Shown piece after piece: positions 8,897 to 18,525 of a stretch of DNA of 64,000 nt. The position numbers were made by a program, and so were the translations under genes. Location of the stretch: contig NC_021171.1 of NCBI RefSeq assembly GCF_000242895.2, forward strand, positions 3,940,001-4,004,000, given 5' to 3'. Within the stretch, counting starts at the first letter, position 1. Each line of letters opens with the position of its first letter. The DNA is from Bacillus sp. 1NLA3E. Its GTDB lineage: Bacteria > Bacillota > Bacilli > Bacillales > Cytobacillaceae. Below the pieces are notes generated by a model. It was not told where the DNA came from, searched no databases, and was given only the letters and a program-made list of their open reading frames with translations.

Positions 8897-10915
8897 CTAG
8901 TTAATAAACTGATTTGTATCGATAATTAATGCCACTTCGCCATTCCCCAGAATGGTCGCTCCTGATATGGCATAAAGGTTTGGTAAAAAGCTTCCTAAAG
9001 ATTTTAATACAATCTCTTGCTGTCCAATTACCGAATCAACCACTAAACCTACTGTTTTATCTCCTTTTCTAACAATGACGACAAAAAATGATTCTTCAGC
9101 TGATACTACTTCGCTATCGGAAGTCGGCACATGAAATACATTTTTTATCGAGACTAGCGGTACAACTTGGCCTCTGAATTGTAATACCTTTTGACCACGG
9201 AGAGTGGATACATCATTTTTAGTGACCAACGTTATTTCCACAATTGAATTGAACGGAATGGCATAAGTTTCATCTTCCACTTTTACTAACATCGAATAAA
9301 TAATCGATAACGTTAATGGCAGCTGAATCCGAAATGTAGACCCGTTTCCCGGTGCAGACTCAATATTGATAAAGCCCCCAAGTGATTCAATTTTGGACTT
9401 TACTACATCCAGACCAACACCCCGACCGGAAATATCGGTAACTTTTTCGGCTGTGCTAAATCCTGAAGAGAATAACAAACCATAAACTTTTTGGTCTGTC
9501 AGTGAATTAGCTTCCTCCAGTGTTACAACCCCTCGTTCGATCGCTGTGTTTAATACCTTTTCGCGGTCGATTCCTTTTCCATCTTCAGTAACTTCGATAA
9601 AGACATGGTTTCCGCTATGGTAAGCTTGTAATAAAACGGTCCCTTCTTCAGGTTTACCATTTGCGATTCTTTCCTCAGTAGACTCAAGACCATGGTCTAG
9701 GGCATTTCTTAACAGATGGATCAAGGGATCACCAATTTCATCAATAACGGTTCGATCTAATTCAGTATCTGCACCTTGAATCACTAATTGAACCTTTTTA
9801 TTTAACTCCTTGGCTAAATCCCGGACCATCCTTGGGAACCGATTAAATACCTGATCTACCGGAACCATTCGCATGTTTAAAATTAGACCTTGCAAGTCCG
9901 TCGAAATTCGGGTCATATGTTCAACTGTTTCTGTTAATTCTGACAGCTGTGATTTGTGGGCAATCTGCTCCAGTCTTCCACGGTCAATGATTAATTCACT
10001 AAACAAATTCATTAAATGATCCAATTTCTCAATATCAACACGAATCGATTTTGATCGGTGCTTTTTTTTATTTGCGTCCGTTTCTTCGTTATCATGCTTT
10101 ATCACTTTTTCTTTTTTTTCAGTGGTGCTGTTCATTTTCGATTTTTCGATCACATTCATTTCAGGTTCGGTGATTTCAGAAATGATGATTTCATTTATCT
10201 CAGAAATTTTCAGTAAATGTGATTGAATATCTTTGGCATCTCGCTCCGACAGCAGTAAAATGCTGAACGAGTCATCAAAATTTTCTAGCTCTATTTGATC
10301 AACTGGTGGAATCGACTGAATGATTTCACCAAGTTCTTCTGCGGATTGAAAAATCATGTATGCCCTTACAGATTTCATTACACACTTTTCATTTATTGTC
10401 ACCTTGATTTGATAAACATAATTACCGATATTTTTTGCTTCATTAATGATATCAAGTTGATACTCATCAAGCACTAGTTCTGGCAAATCACTCGGTTCCC
10501 AGGACGATTTTGATGGAATTTCCGGCTGTGATACAGTTGGGTTTTTAAGCATGGAAAGCTGGTTCACCACATCGGAGACATTTTCTTTGCCATCCCCCCC
10601 TTGCTCAATACTGTCCACCATTTTTTGGATTAAATCAACGCACTTAAAAACAACATCCATAATTTGGGAATTAATATTTAATTTGGAATTGCGAACCAAA
10701 TCCAGCACATTTTCCATTTCGTGTGTCAAGGAAGCTAGGTCTTCAAAGCCCATCGCTCCTGCCATCCCTTTAAAAGTGTGGGCCGAACGAAAAATTTCAT
10801 TTACAATCGATGTGTTCTCTGGTTCCGTTTCAAGTTTTAACAACTCGTTGTTTATCGACTGCAAATGTTCTTTTGATTCTTCGATAAACATTTCTAAATA
10901 TTCGTTGGAATCCAT
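8897..10915 (-). CDS. cheA: Chemotaxis histidine kinase CheA
   Basis: CheA autophosphorylates and passes phosphate to CheY and CheB. The 672-residue product has the Hpt domain with the phosphorylated His46 in SAHTFKGMAGAMGF, a CheY-binding middle region, a dimerisation helix pair, and a HATPase domain with N-box HLLRNALDHGLES and G-boxes DGKGID and GRGVGLDVV. A C-terminal CheW-like regulatory domain follows. I chose the ATG at 10915 (MDSNEYLEMF), preceded by GAGGGGAG; an upstream ATG at 10942 lacks this. A SigD-like promoter lies about 110 bases upstream, after the cheY terminator. Confidence 0.95.
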   Translation of the reverse strand: MDSNEYLEMFIEESKEHLQSINNELLKLETEPENTSIVNEIFRSAHTFKGMAGAMGFEDLASLTHEMENVLDLVRNSKLNINSQIMDVVFKCVDLIQKMVDSIEQGGDGKENVSDVVNQLSMLKNPTVSQPEIPSKSSWEPSDLPELVLDEYQLDIINEAKNIGNYVYQIKVTINEKCVMKSVRAYMIFQSAEELGEIIQSIPPVDQIELENFDDSFSILLLSERDAKDIQSHLLKISEINEIIISEITEPEMNVIEKSKMNSTTEKKEKVIKHDNEETDANKKKHRSKSIRVDIEKLDHLMNLFSELIIDRGRLEQIAHKSQLSELTETVEHMTRISTDLQGLILNMRMVPVDQVFNRFPRMVRDLAKELNKKVQLVIQGADTELDRTVIDEIGDPLIHLLRNALDHGLESTEERIANGKPEEGTVLLQAYHSGNHVFIEVTEDGKGIDREKVLNTAIERGVVTLEEANSLTDQKVYGLLFSSGFSTAEKVTDISGRGVGLDVVKSKIESLGGFINIESAPGNGSTFRIQLPLTLSIIYSMLVKVEDETYAIPFNSIVEITLVTKNDVSTLRGQKVLQFRGQVVPLVSIKNVFHVPTSDSEVVSAEESFFVVIVRKGDKTVGLVVDSVIGQQEIVLKSLGSFLPNLYAISGATILGNGEVALIIDTNQFIN

Positions 10916-11026
10916 TTCAAACTCCCCTCGCTGAAATAACATGCAGATTAGTCCCCCATGAAATTGGATCTGACTATACCTTTTTAACCTAAATACATAC
11001 TAATATTAGCATAATTTACTATTTTA

Positions 11027-11053
11027 ATATCGAAATTTTTTGATAGTTTTTTA
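11027..11053 (-). promoter_or_regulatory. SigD-like promoter of cheA
   Basis: Minus strand TAAA, 15 bases, TTCGATAT; two mismatches in the -10 element. The spacer contains AAAAACTATCAAAAAAT, which also occurs before fliK at about 17383-17399. Confidence 0.6.
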
Positions 11054-11152
11054 TCAATAAATGAAACTTTTTGATTAAATATCACAATTTTGACATTCTA
11101 AGAAGTCTGGATATTTCAAAAATTACATTAGAGTGCTACCAACCACCCCTAT

Positions 11153-11202
11153 AAAAAATGCGAGTGAGATAGAACATCCTACTTGTTCCATCCACTACTC
11201 GC
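11153..11202 (-). terminator. Terminator after cheY
   Basis: A long imperfect stem begins GCGAGT and closes ACTCGC, followed by ATTTTTT on the minus strand. It ends the fliM-fliY-cheY unit. Confidence 0.75.
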
Positions 11203-11245
11203 TTTTCATTTATCTATTTTTAAAGTTGGAAAATGATTTCGATGT

Positions 11246-11608
11246 CTAGTTTCCCAGTACCTTTTTTATCGATTCCATAACACGTTCTGCCTGAAAAGGT
11301 TTAACTACGAAATCTTTTGCGCCGGCTTGGATTGCTTCTAAGACCATCGGTTGCTGCCCCATTGCAGAACACATAATAATTTTAGCTTGCGGAAATAATG
11401 CCCTTATTTCCTTGACAGCCGTAATCCCATCTTTTTCTGGCATGGTAATATCCATGGTCACGACATCTGGTTGAAGCTCTATGTATTTTTCCAAAGCCTC
11501 TGTTCCATTGACGGCTTCCCCTATAACTTCAATTTCATTTTTTTTTAAGATATCTTTTAACATCATTCGCATAAAAGCAGCATCATCAACGATTAAAACA
11601 CGTGCCAT
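11246..11608 (-). CDS. cheY: Chemotaxis response regulator CheY
   Basis: The 120-residue receiver domain is phosphorylated by CheA and then binds the motor switch (FliM/FliY). Acidic pair Asp8-Asp9, phosphoacceptor Asp53 in TMDITMPEKDG, and Lys103 in FVVKPF are all present. The ATG at 11608 (MARVLIVDD) fits the family length and lies 8 bases after GGAGG. It follows fliY by 31 bases, a conserved neighbourship in Firmicutes. Confidence 0.95.
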   Translation of the reverse strand: MARVLIVDDAAFMRMMLKDILKKNEIEVIGEAVNGTEALEKYIELQPDVVTMDITMPEKDGITAVKEIRALFPQAKIIMCSAMGQQPMVLEAIQAGAKDFVVKPFQAERVMESIKKVLGN

Positions 11609-11639
11609 TGCCTTTTCCTCCAATATTCATTGTTGATTG

Positions 11640-12788
11640 TTACTTGGTCATTTTGGTTAGACGGTCAATAGGGCTAATAATATCTGTGATTCGTACACCA
11701 AAATTTTCTTCGATTACGACCACTTCTCCTTTAGCAATCAATTTGTGATTTGCTAAAATATCAACTGGTTCTCCTGCCAATTTATCAAGTTGTATAACAG
11801 AACCAGGCGCCAATTCAAGGATTTTTCGAATTGGTAATTTGGTACGGCCCAACTCCACCGTAATTTCAAGTGGAATATCATACAACATATCAATATTGTT
11901 TGTACCTGTACTTGAAGCAGGCCCCTCTGAAAAAGTAGAATATTCTACTTTTTGGACATTGGCATTTGCAGTTGGATTGACAGACACTTGTTGATCCTGT
12001 CGACGATTCGGCGACGAATCAGATATCGGTTGGTTTGCTGATGTTTGGCCAATTGGTACTTGGTTTACCGATTTCTGAGCAGGAGTGACGATTGGCTCAT
12101 CCGAAACTTTGCTAAATTCGGTTGAATCCCCCTGATTAAAAATCATTTCGATCATTTCCTTTCCAAAAGAAAGTGGAATGAATTGAATCATTTTGGAATC
12201 GATCAATTCTCCTATTTTCAAACGAAATGAAATCTCAATAATAATATCATCTCCAAGGTCCTCCAACTTTTTTGGAGGAAACCCAAGTACATCAATTTCA
12301 GGTGGGGATATATCCACTTTTTGATGGAACATGGTAGACATGGATGTTGCAGCCGAGCCCATCATCTGGTTCATTGCTTCTTGGACAGCACTGAGATGGA
12401 GCTCTGAAAGTTCAGGTTCTAAATCAATACCATCACCGCCCATCATCAAATTGGCGATTATTTTTGCGTCATTTTCTTTAATCATTAACAAATTTTTGCC
12501 GTGGATACCCGATGTATAATCCACATGTACTGCAACATGTTTTTCTCTTATCAATTCTTCCATCTTTTCCCTTTTGATAACAACCAACACCGGCGCTGTT
12601 ATTTCTACCCTTTGGTTTAACAAAGTGGAAAGAGCTGTGGTAGAGCTTCCTAAAGAAATATTTCCAATCTCCCCTAGTGCATCCTGCTCCATAGGGCTCA
12701 AAAAGTCATCGATCGTAAATGCATGGTTTATTTCTCCCTGATTGAAGAGCGCATTAATCTCTTCTTGTGATAGTGAACCCTCGCTCAT
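11640..12788 (-). CDS. fliY: Flagellar switch phosphatase FliY
   Basis: FliY is both a C-ring subunit and a CheY-P phosphatase. The 382-residue protein has an N-terminal LSQEEINALFNQG motif that binds CheY-P, two CheC-like phosphatase halves (the first around EIGNISLGSSTTALS, the second around EAMNQMMGSAATSMS), a low-complexity Gln/Ser/Asn linker, and a C-terminal FliN/SPOA domain starting YDIPLEITVELG. The start at 12788 gives an N-terminus like that of other FliY proteins. The fliM stop is just before it, and the ribosome site AAGGAG lies inside the end of fliM. Confidence 0.93.
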   Translation of the reverse strand: MSEGSLSQEEINALFNQGEINHAFTIDDFLSPMEQDALGEIGNISLGSSTTALSTLLNQRVEITAPVLVVIKREKMEELIREKHVAVHVDYTSGIHGKNLLMIKENDAKIIANLMMGGDGIDLEPELSELHLSAVQEAMNQMMGSAATSMSTMFHQKVDISPPEIDVLGFPPKKLEDLGDDIIIEISFRLKIGELIDSKMIQFIPLSFGKEMIEMIFNQGDSTEFSKVSDEPIVTPAQKSVNQVPIGQTSANQPISDSSPNRRQDQQVSVNPTANANVQKVEYSTFSEGPASSTGTNNIDMLYDIPLEITVELGRTKLPIRKILELAPGSVIQLDKLAGEPVDILANHKLIAKGEVVVIEENFGVRITDIISPIDRLTKMTK

Positions 12789-12789
12789 C

Positions 12790-13764
12790 CTAAAAATCAT
12801 CTCCTTCCGCTTGAATTACTTGATCAATCTGAACAGCATAATGCCCTTTTTGTAACCCCGGATTCCCTAAAAACCTTGTGAAATTCCCTACTTTTACTTG
12901 AATTTTCCCAGTGTCAATTCCAATCACATCTCCAACCTGCAAGTTGATCAGATCGGCAACCTGTAACGTCGCTCTTCCCAGATCAGCAATCATTGGTACA
13001 GGAACATTATCCAAGTTTTGCATAATTTTATCTTGCTGGGGTACGTTTGTTTTCGCAATCGTTGAATACCATTGATGAGATGCTAATTTGGGTAGCACTG
13101 GTTCAATAATTAAATGCGGTAAACATAGCGTTATTCTTCCTGTGAACTCCCCTATTGTTATTCGAAGAGCAATTAAAATCACAGTGTCATTTGCAGCAGC
13201 AATTTGGATAAATTGCGGATTGGATTCAAGTCCTTCAAATTTTACCGTTAAATTTTCAATATTTTCCCATACATAAGGATAGAGATCAAATGCTTGGGAA
13301 AAAACCTTTTGGATCAGCATTGTTTCAATTTCCGTTAAAGTTCCGTTAACATTTGCAGGCCCGCCTTGACCTCCAAGCATCCGTTCTAAGATGGCGTAGG
13401 CCACTTGTGGATTAATATCCAAGGCCATTTTTGCATCCATTGGCTGCACCTCAAAAATATTCAAAATGGTCTTTGAAGGAAGAGAGGCGATAAATTCCTG
13501 GTAGATTACTTGATCAACCAGTTCGATTTCAATTTGAACATACGTTCTTAATTGAGCTGATAGATAGGAAGTCAAGGACCGTGCAAAATTCTCATGTATT
13601 CGCGAAATACTTCGCAATTGTTCCTTAGAGTAACGCATTGCACGTTTGAAATCATAGACTTTTACTTTTTTCTTTTCCTCTTCGACATCAGATACTTTCA
13701 GATCACCGTTATTTACGGCTGATAAAAGGGCATCGATCTCTTGTTGTGATAATACATCTGCCAA
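12790..13764 (-). CDS. fliM: Flagellar motor switch protein FliM
   Basis: C-ring protein that binds CheY-P and sets rotation direction. The 324-residue product begins with the CheY-binding peptide ADVLSQQEIDALLSAV, followed by the CheC-like middle domain with LERMLGGQGG and a SPOA C-terminal domain. I prefer a TTG start at 13764, 6 bases after AGGGGGA; an ATG eight codons earlier has no site of its own. Its stop is 1 base from the fliY start, so the two are translationally linked. Confidence 0.93.
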   Translation of the reverse strand: MADVLSQQEIDALLSAVNNGDLKVSDVEEEKKKVKVYDFKRAMRYSKEQLRSISRIHENFARSLTSYLSAQLRTYVQIEIELVDQVIYQEFIASLPSKTILNIFEVQPMDAKMALDINPQVAYAILERMLGGQGGPANVNGTLTEIETMLIQKVFSQAFDLYPYVWENIENLTVKFEGLESNPQFIQIAAANDTVILIALRITIGEFTGRITLCLPHLIIEPVLPKLASHQWYSTIAKTNVPQQDKIMQNLDNVPVPMIADLGRATLQVADLINLQVGDVIGIDTGKIQVKVGNFTRFLGNPGLQKGHYAVQIDQVIQAEGDDF

Positions 13765-13871
13765 AAGGCATCCCCCTAACTCTTCCATGAGTTATGGAAT
13801 CTTTTAATTTTCTGTAATTAACTTATATTTAAATAGTAGGAGAAAAAGGACATTCTATTATTTATAAATGG

Positions 13872-14801
13872 CTATCGTTTTAAATTAACAATTTCATCCA
13901 TTATGGTGTCAGAAGTCGTGATGGTTTTCGCATTAGCTTGAAAACCACGCTGTGCCACGATCATTTCAGTAAATTCATCGGTTAAATCCACGTTAGACAT
14001 TTCAAGGGCGCCGGAATTGATTTGGCCTCCATCATTGTATACAATACGATCCATAGTAGATACTCCGGAGTTTGCAGTTTCCTCAAACATGGTGTTCCCA
14101 ACCTTTTTTAAGCCACCAGGATTAGAAACAACCTTGGTTCCTATGGAAATAATTTCATTTTGAGTAGCAGGAGTATTGCCATCGTTCAAATAATATTTAC
14201 CAGTGGAATTGATTGCTAATTTTCCGCTATTTCCATCTTCATCAACCACGTTGATGTCACCATTGGTGTCAATTGAAAAAGATGTGAATTTTAACGGAAG
14301 GTTAGTTACTGGATCTAAATTTACTTCATCTTCTATTATTTTTATTATTTGTGGTTGTGGGTTTAAAGTTGCGTCCTCATTTGTCCCTAACACATAATAG
14401 CCATTGGAATTGACTAATGTTCCATTTGCATCCCGTGAGAAATTCCCTGCTTTTGTTAAATAATTTACCGGTGACCCATTAGATGGTGAAACAACAAAAT
14501 AGGCATCTCCATCAATACTTAAGTCGGTACCAATATTCGTTGTTACTGGACTTCCTGGTGTATGGACGGTATCAATAGAAGCAATCCTTGTCCCAAGACC
14601 AATTTGCTTCGGATTCACTCCACCACGGAGAGCAGTTGGTGCAGATGGTCCAGCAATATTTTGATTGAAGAAATCTTGAAAAACGACACGACTTTTTTTA
14701 AACCCTGCCGTATTAACATTGGCAATATTATTTCCGATCACATCAAGTTTTGTTTGGAAGCCCTTCATCCCGGTAACGCCAGTGTAAAATGAATTTAACA
14801 T
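13872..14801 (-). CDS. flgE: Flagellar hook protein FlgE
   Basis: Forms the hook that joins rod and filament. The 309-residue product starts MLNSFYTGVTGMKGFQ with the motif NNIANVNTAGFKKSR, and ends with MSNVDLTDEFTEMIVAQRGF and QANAKTITTSD. The middle is short compared with large hook proteins. AAGGAGG lies 7 bases before the ATG. The gene follows flgD and fliK, the classic hook gene trio, and an 80-base gap without a terminator separates it from fliM. Confidence 0.9.
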   Translation of the reverse strand: MLNSFYTGVTGMKGFQTKLDVIGNNIANVNTAGFKKSRVVFQDFFNQNIAGPSAPTALRGGVNPKQIGLGTRIASIDTVHTPGSPVTTNIGTDLSIDGDAYFVVSPSNGSPVNYLTKAGNFSRDANGTLVNSNGYYVLGTNEDATLNPQPQIIKIIEDEVNLDPVTNLPLKFTSFSIDTNGDINVVDEDGNSGKLAINSTGKYYLNDGNTPATQNEIISIGTKVVSNPGGLKKVGNTMFEETANSGVSTMDRIVYNDGGQINSGALEMSNVDLTDEFTEMIVAQRGFQANAKTITTSDTIMDEIVNLKR

Positions 14802-14842
14802 TTTATATCCTCCTTATTTTTTACGTATTGTTTGGATTATTT

Positions 14843-15274
14843 CTATTCAGGAATTGTTTGCTTAATCTCGATAATACTTTCCATGGGAACCTTTTCATCC
14901 CCAACCGTATAAAAAAAGTTACCTTCTTGTGCTGATACTCCATCGACAACACCCGTTTTAACAGATGTTGCCCCTTCAGGCATCCAACTAATCTCTTTGC
15001 CAATGGTCCCTGCATACTGACTCATTTGAAGACTAGCAAATTTGTCAAACGAACTATTTAGATTTGTCATTTGCTCTAATGAACTAAATGTTGCCATCTG
15101 TGCGATAAAATCTTTATCTTGTAGTGGGTTGGTAGGATCTTGGTTTGATAGTTGTGTCGTTAAAATTCTAAGAAAATCATCCTTTCCCAATGTGGTTTTT
15201 TGTTCGAAATTGTTGATATTTTTGTAAATAGAGTTATTATTCGATGTATTTGTAACATCTATCCAGCTACTCAA
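14843..15274 (-). CDS. flgD: Flagellar hook cap protein FlgD (short form)
   Basis: FlgD caps the growing hook and is needed for FlgE assembly. The 143-residue product has the core motif GKDDFLRILTTQLSNQDP, then NPLQDKDFIAQMATFSSLEQM, typical of the short Bacillus FlgD (YlxG). It starts with TTG at 15274, 11 bases after GGAG. It lies 18 bases after fliK and 41 bases before flgE. Confidence 0.92.
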   Translation of the reverse strand: MSSWIDVTNTSNNNSIYKNINNFEQKTTLGKDDFLRILTTQLSNQDPTNPLQDKDFIAQMATFSSLEQMTNLNSSFDKFASLQMSQYAGTIGKEISWMPEGATSVKTGVVDGVSAQEGNFFYTVGDEKVPMESIIEIKQTIPE

Positions 15275-15292
15275 AGAACCCCAGACTCCTTT

Positions 15293-17263
15293 CTAGGCAG
15301 AAAAGTCGACGCTTGATGCAGTCATTCTTCCAGCCACCCCGTATGTACTAATTACCATATCTTTTTCCATTTCCTTTTGATTTGAATCTCTCTGTTTTTT
15401 TGATCCATTCTGCGGTGAAGTAAGCGTTCGCTGCTCATGGGAATTACTGCCTCCCCCTTGTGAGAAGGTTGAATTCGTTTGAGATAGGTCAGTGCTTGGC
15501 ACCGATTGCTGAGTGATATCTAGTTTTTGAACTAAGATCCCATGCTGCTGCAATGCCTGCCTCAAGTGGGGCAACTGGCCTTCTAAGGCTTCTTTCGCGA
15601 AAGATGTTTCCGTAACAATTTGAGCCGTTACTTTACCCTTCTCGGTTGTGATTTTGATCTGAATTGGTCCTAAATGTTCTGGATTTAATGCAAACCTAGC
15701 TTCAGTACTGCCTGATTCTTCAGGAATGGTTCTTAAAAACCCTCCAATCCACTCACTCACTTCCGGAACAAATTGAGAAACTGGAACGACAGGTGGCGGC
15801 ACAAATGCCTTTTCCACACTCATTTTGTCGGGGTGTTGTAGGTTTTGATATACTGGTACTTCTGATGTATCGAAAGTAGGTTGCTCAACTTGATGTCTTG
15901 AAAATGAAGTTTTCTCAACTCTATTTTCAAGTGTTTCCATTACACTAGATACTTCATCTTGATTTAGCACGGGAGCCTGGAACTCTTTGCCTTCCACGGT
16001 TGACAGAATACTTTGTTTTTCAGATAATGTTGACAAAAAGGATTGATCTATTAGAGTTGAATCCACAAATTGTAGTGGACGATAGATAATATCCAGTTTT
16101 TGAATAGGGGTACCATTCTGCTGCAGTAACTGTCTCAAGTCGGACATTTGATCTTCTATCGCCTTTTTTGAGAGAGTTGTATTTGTTACTATTTTTGCAG
16201 CTACATTACCCTTTTCAACCGTAATGTTAATCTGAATAGATCCTAAATATTCAGGAATTAAAGAAAATCTGGCTTCAGTGCTACCGGATTGTTCAGGCAA
16301 TGATCTAAAAAAACCACCAATCCATTCACTCACTTCCGGAACAAATTGAGAAACCGGAACGACGGGTGGCGGCACAAATTTCTTTTCGTCATAAACCTTA
16401 TTAGGTTGATGTAACTGTTTGTTTACCATTATCCCAAGTGTATCTACAGTTGTTTGTTCATCCAGATGTTCTGTTAATGCAATGTCTCCATTAAAATGAA
16501 TACTACTTGGTTCCTCCATTGGTTTCATTAATGGAATTTGGTCCTTTTCACTTACTGTGACTTTAACAACACTCGATTCTTCTACCGATTTTAGTAATGG
16601 ATCCATTTCTACTCTACTTTTATGGGTTTCCATTCCTTTTTCGGTGCCTGTTACACTACGAAATGTATCAAATTCAGGCTGAATGTCATCGCCCAAAATA
16701 TTAGGAATTCCATTCAGGTTTTGTTTTTCAGGTAACTTGAATTTATTTATTAATTCTACTACTTGTTCTACCAACTCAGTCGAGATTGATAAACCTGCTT
16801 TATCCAATTCCTCCGCCACTATCTTTAAGTTGGGGTTATTCATCCTAATTTCTGCTGTGCCCTGTTGGAGTGAGTTTAACATAGTTAAAACAGAAGTTGG
16901 TTGCGATTGACTAACACTCCCTATAGAATCGTTTATGGACAAGTCTTTCAGATCTGCAGGCGATATTTGAGCTTGCTGGAATCTAGCAGCTATTAAAGCA
17001 ATTAAAGAGTTTATATTTCCAGAATCTCCAACATCCATATTTTTTGAATCATTCTTTTCAGTATTAGTTAAATCTGACATGCAATTTGAAGAATCCGCTT
17101 CATTTTGTTCTGATAATCTGGGTGATTTATGTAAGTTATTAAACATTTCAAATATTCGACCAAAGGAATTTGAAAGAGCATTGTTTTGATTGTTTATCTT
17201 TGGTTTTCCACCACCCAAATGGTTTGTTTGATTTATTTTGATAGGAATCGGAATGACCTCCAA
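15293..17263 (-). CDS. fliK: Hook-length control protein FliK with duplicated C-terminal domain
   Basis: FliK measures hook length and switches the export apparatus to late substrates. The 656-residue product has a low-complexity N-terminal ruler region and then two copies of the C-terminal Flg_hook domain (about residues 294-402 and 479-590). Each begins FVPPPVVPVSQFVPEVSEWI, continues with SGSTEARF and a LGxIQI segment, and ends LRQ-LQQ-G--(I/V)QKLDI. FliK normally has one such domain. The two copies are nearly identical at DNA level over the opening stretch (15740-15803 and 16316-16379). Start is TTG at 17263, 8 bases after GGAGG. Confidence 0.85.
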   Translation of the reverse strand: MEVIPIPIKINQTNHLGGGKPKINNQNNALSNSFGRIFEMFNNLHKSPRLSEQNEADSSNCMSDLTNTEKNDSKNMDVGDSGNINSLIALIAARFQQAQISPADLKDLSINDSIGSVSQSQPTSVLTMLNSLQQGTAEIRMNNPNLKIVAEELDKAGLSISTELVEQVVELINKFKLPEKQNLNGIPNILGDDIQPEFDTFRSVTGTEKGMETHKSRVEMDPLLKSVEESSVVKVTVSEKDQIPLMKPMEEPSSIHFNGDIALTEHLDEQTTVDTLGIMVNKQLHQPNKVYDEKKFVPPPVVPVSQFVPEVSEWIGGFFRSLPEQSGSTEARFSLIPEYLGSIQINITVEKGNVAAKIVTNTTLSKKAIEDQMSDLRQLLQQNGTPIQKLDIIYRPLQFVDSTLIDQSFLSTLSEKQSILSTVEGKEFQAPVLNQDEVSSVMETLENRVEKTSFSRHQVEQPTFDTSEVPVYQNLQHPDKMSVEKAFVPPPVVPVSQFVPEVSEWIGGFLRTIPEESGSTEARFALNPEHLGPIQIKITTEKGKVTAQIVTETSFAKEALEGQLPHLRQALQQHGILVQKLDITQQSVPSTDLSQTNSTFSQGGGSNSHEQRTLTSPQNGSKKQRDSNQKEMEKDMVISTYGVAGRMTASSVDFSA

Positions 17264-17376
17264 ATAAATAACCTCCTTTCATCCGGTTTTGGAATTCCAA
17301 TTATGCTCAATTATAACTCATAGGCCCCTTTTCGTCATAAGTATTTTCGATGACAAACAATTTTTTCAATCTTTCT

Positions 17377-17404
17377 TTATCTATTTTTTGATAGTTTTTG
17401 TTTA
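17377..17404 (-). promoter_or_regulatory. Possible SigD promoter of fliK
   Basis: Minus strand TAAA, 16 bases, ATAGATAA: weaker than the other SigD sites. It includes AAAAACTATCAAAAAAT, shared with the cheA promoter spacer. Confidence 0.35.
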
Positions 17405-17477
17405 AGCGATGAAAATATTTTTATAAATATTTCAAAAACCTTACCTATCAATATATCCATGTAATTTGTTCTAATGT

Positions 17478-18524
17478 TTAAACGAATTCTATAAAGGAAT
17501 TAACCTCATCATAAATCCGTGATATAAGATATTGGCCATCTGCAAATCCTGCTTCCAATACCGACTTTGGCATTCCGTAAACGATACAGGACTCTTCTGC
17601 TTCCACAAAAACATAGCCACCATATTTCTTTACAAGTTCGCATCCTTTTGTCCCATCAGTTCCCATTCCGGTTAAGATGACAGACAACAGCCGATCCTTA
17701 TAAATTTGGGCAGCTGACCCTACAGTTATATCAATGCATGGCTTATATAATGTTTGATCCATTTCTGGATTTTCGACTTTAAAAATAACTGTGCCATCCA
17801 ATCTTTTTTTCAGTTTTGTTTGATAACCCGATGGTGCGATGTAAATAGTACCTGCTAAAACTACCTGGTCATCCTTGACTTCTTCCACATTCAACTGACA
17901 CAAGTTATTAAACCGTTCCGCCAGTGGTTTGGTAAAACTCGGGGGCATATGTTGAGCAACTACAATCGGAATCGGAAAGTCTTTTGGAAAACGTGGAAGG
18001 ATCGTTTGTAATGCGGATGGGCCTCCGGTAGAACAGCCTATGAAAAGGAGTTCAATTATCCGTTGTTTTCCTTTTTTACTTTCTTTAACTTTTGGTTGAA
18101 ACATAATATCCGTTTTCGGTAGTGTCGCTTGTGCAACGGCCTTTAAACGTTGCAAAAACTCATGAATTTGCCTGTAGTCTTTCGAATTCTTGATTAGATT
18201 GTCTTTTAAAAAGAAATCAACTGCACCGAGCTCAAGTGCATCCAGCGTTTCAAGTGCACCTTCTCCTGTATAAGAGCTTAACATCACCACTGGAACTGGA
18301 GATATTTTCATAATTTGCTCTAGCGCTCTTAGACCATTCATTTCCGGCATTTCGACATCCATGGTGACAAGGTCAGGCATAAGCCGCTGAACTTTTTCAA
18401 CGGCATCCAAACCATTCCTGGCAATTCCAATCACTATAAATTGAGGATCCTGCTCAAGTATTTGGCTAATTGCCCTCCTCATAAAGGCAGAATCATCTAC
18501 CACTAATACACGGTATTGTTGCAT
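17478..18524 (-). CDS. cheB: Chemotaxis glutamate methylesterase CheB
   Basis: CheB removes methyl groups from chemoreceptors when phosphorylated. The 348-residue product has a receiver domain with Asp10-Asp11 and phosphoacceptor Asp56 (TMDVEMPEMNG), a linker, and a methylesterase domain with the catalytic triad Ser164 (GCSTGGPS), His191 (QHMPPSFT) and Asp289 (GMGTDG). Its start is 1 base from the cheR stop. The fliK unit follows after 214 bases. Confidence 0.95.
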   Translation of the reverse strand: MQQYRVLVVDDSAFMRRAISQILEQDPQFIVIGIARNGLDAVEKVQRLMPDLVTMDVEMPEMNGLRALEQIMKISPVPVVMLSSYTGEGALETLDALELGAVDFFLKDNLIKNSKDYRQIHEFLQRLKAVAQATLPKTDIMFQPKVKESKKGKQRIIELLFIGCSTGGPSALQTILPRFPKDFPIPIVVAQHMPPSFTKPLAERFNNLCQLNVEEVKDDQVVLAGTIYIAPSGYQTKLKKRLDGTVIFKVENPEMDQTLYKPCIDITVGSAAQIYKDRLLSVILTGMGTDGTKGCELVKKYGGYVFVEAEESCIVYGMPKSVLEAGFADGQYLISRIYDEVNSFIEFV

Positions 18525-18525
18525 T

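Larger units (their letters stand above)
10916..11245. other. Intergenic region between cheY and cheA
   Basis: AT-rich stretch holding the cheY terminator (11153-11202), a SigD-like promoter (11027-11053) and the inverted repeat TTGATA-N6-TATCAA near 11040-11057. I see no further gene. Confidence 0.7.
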
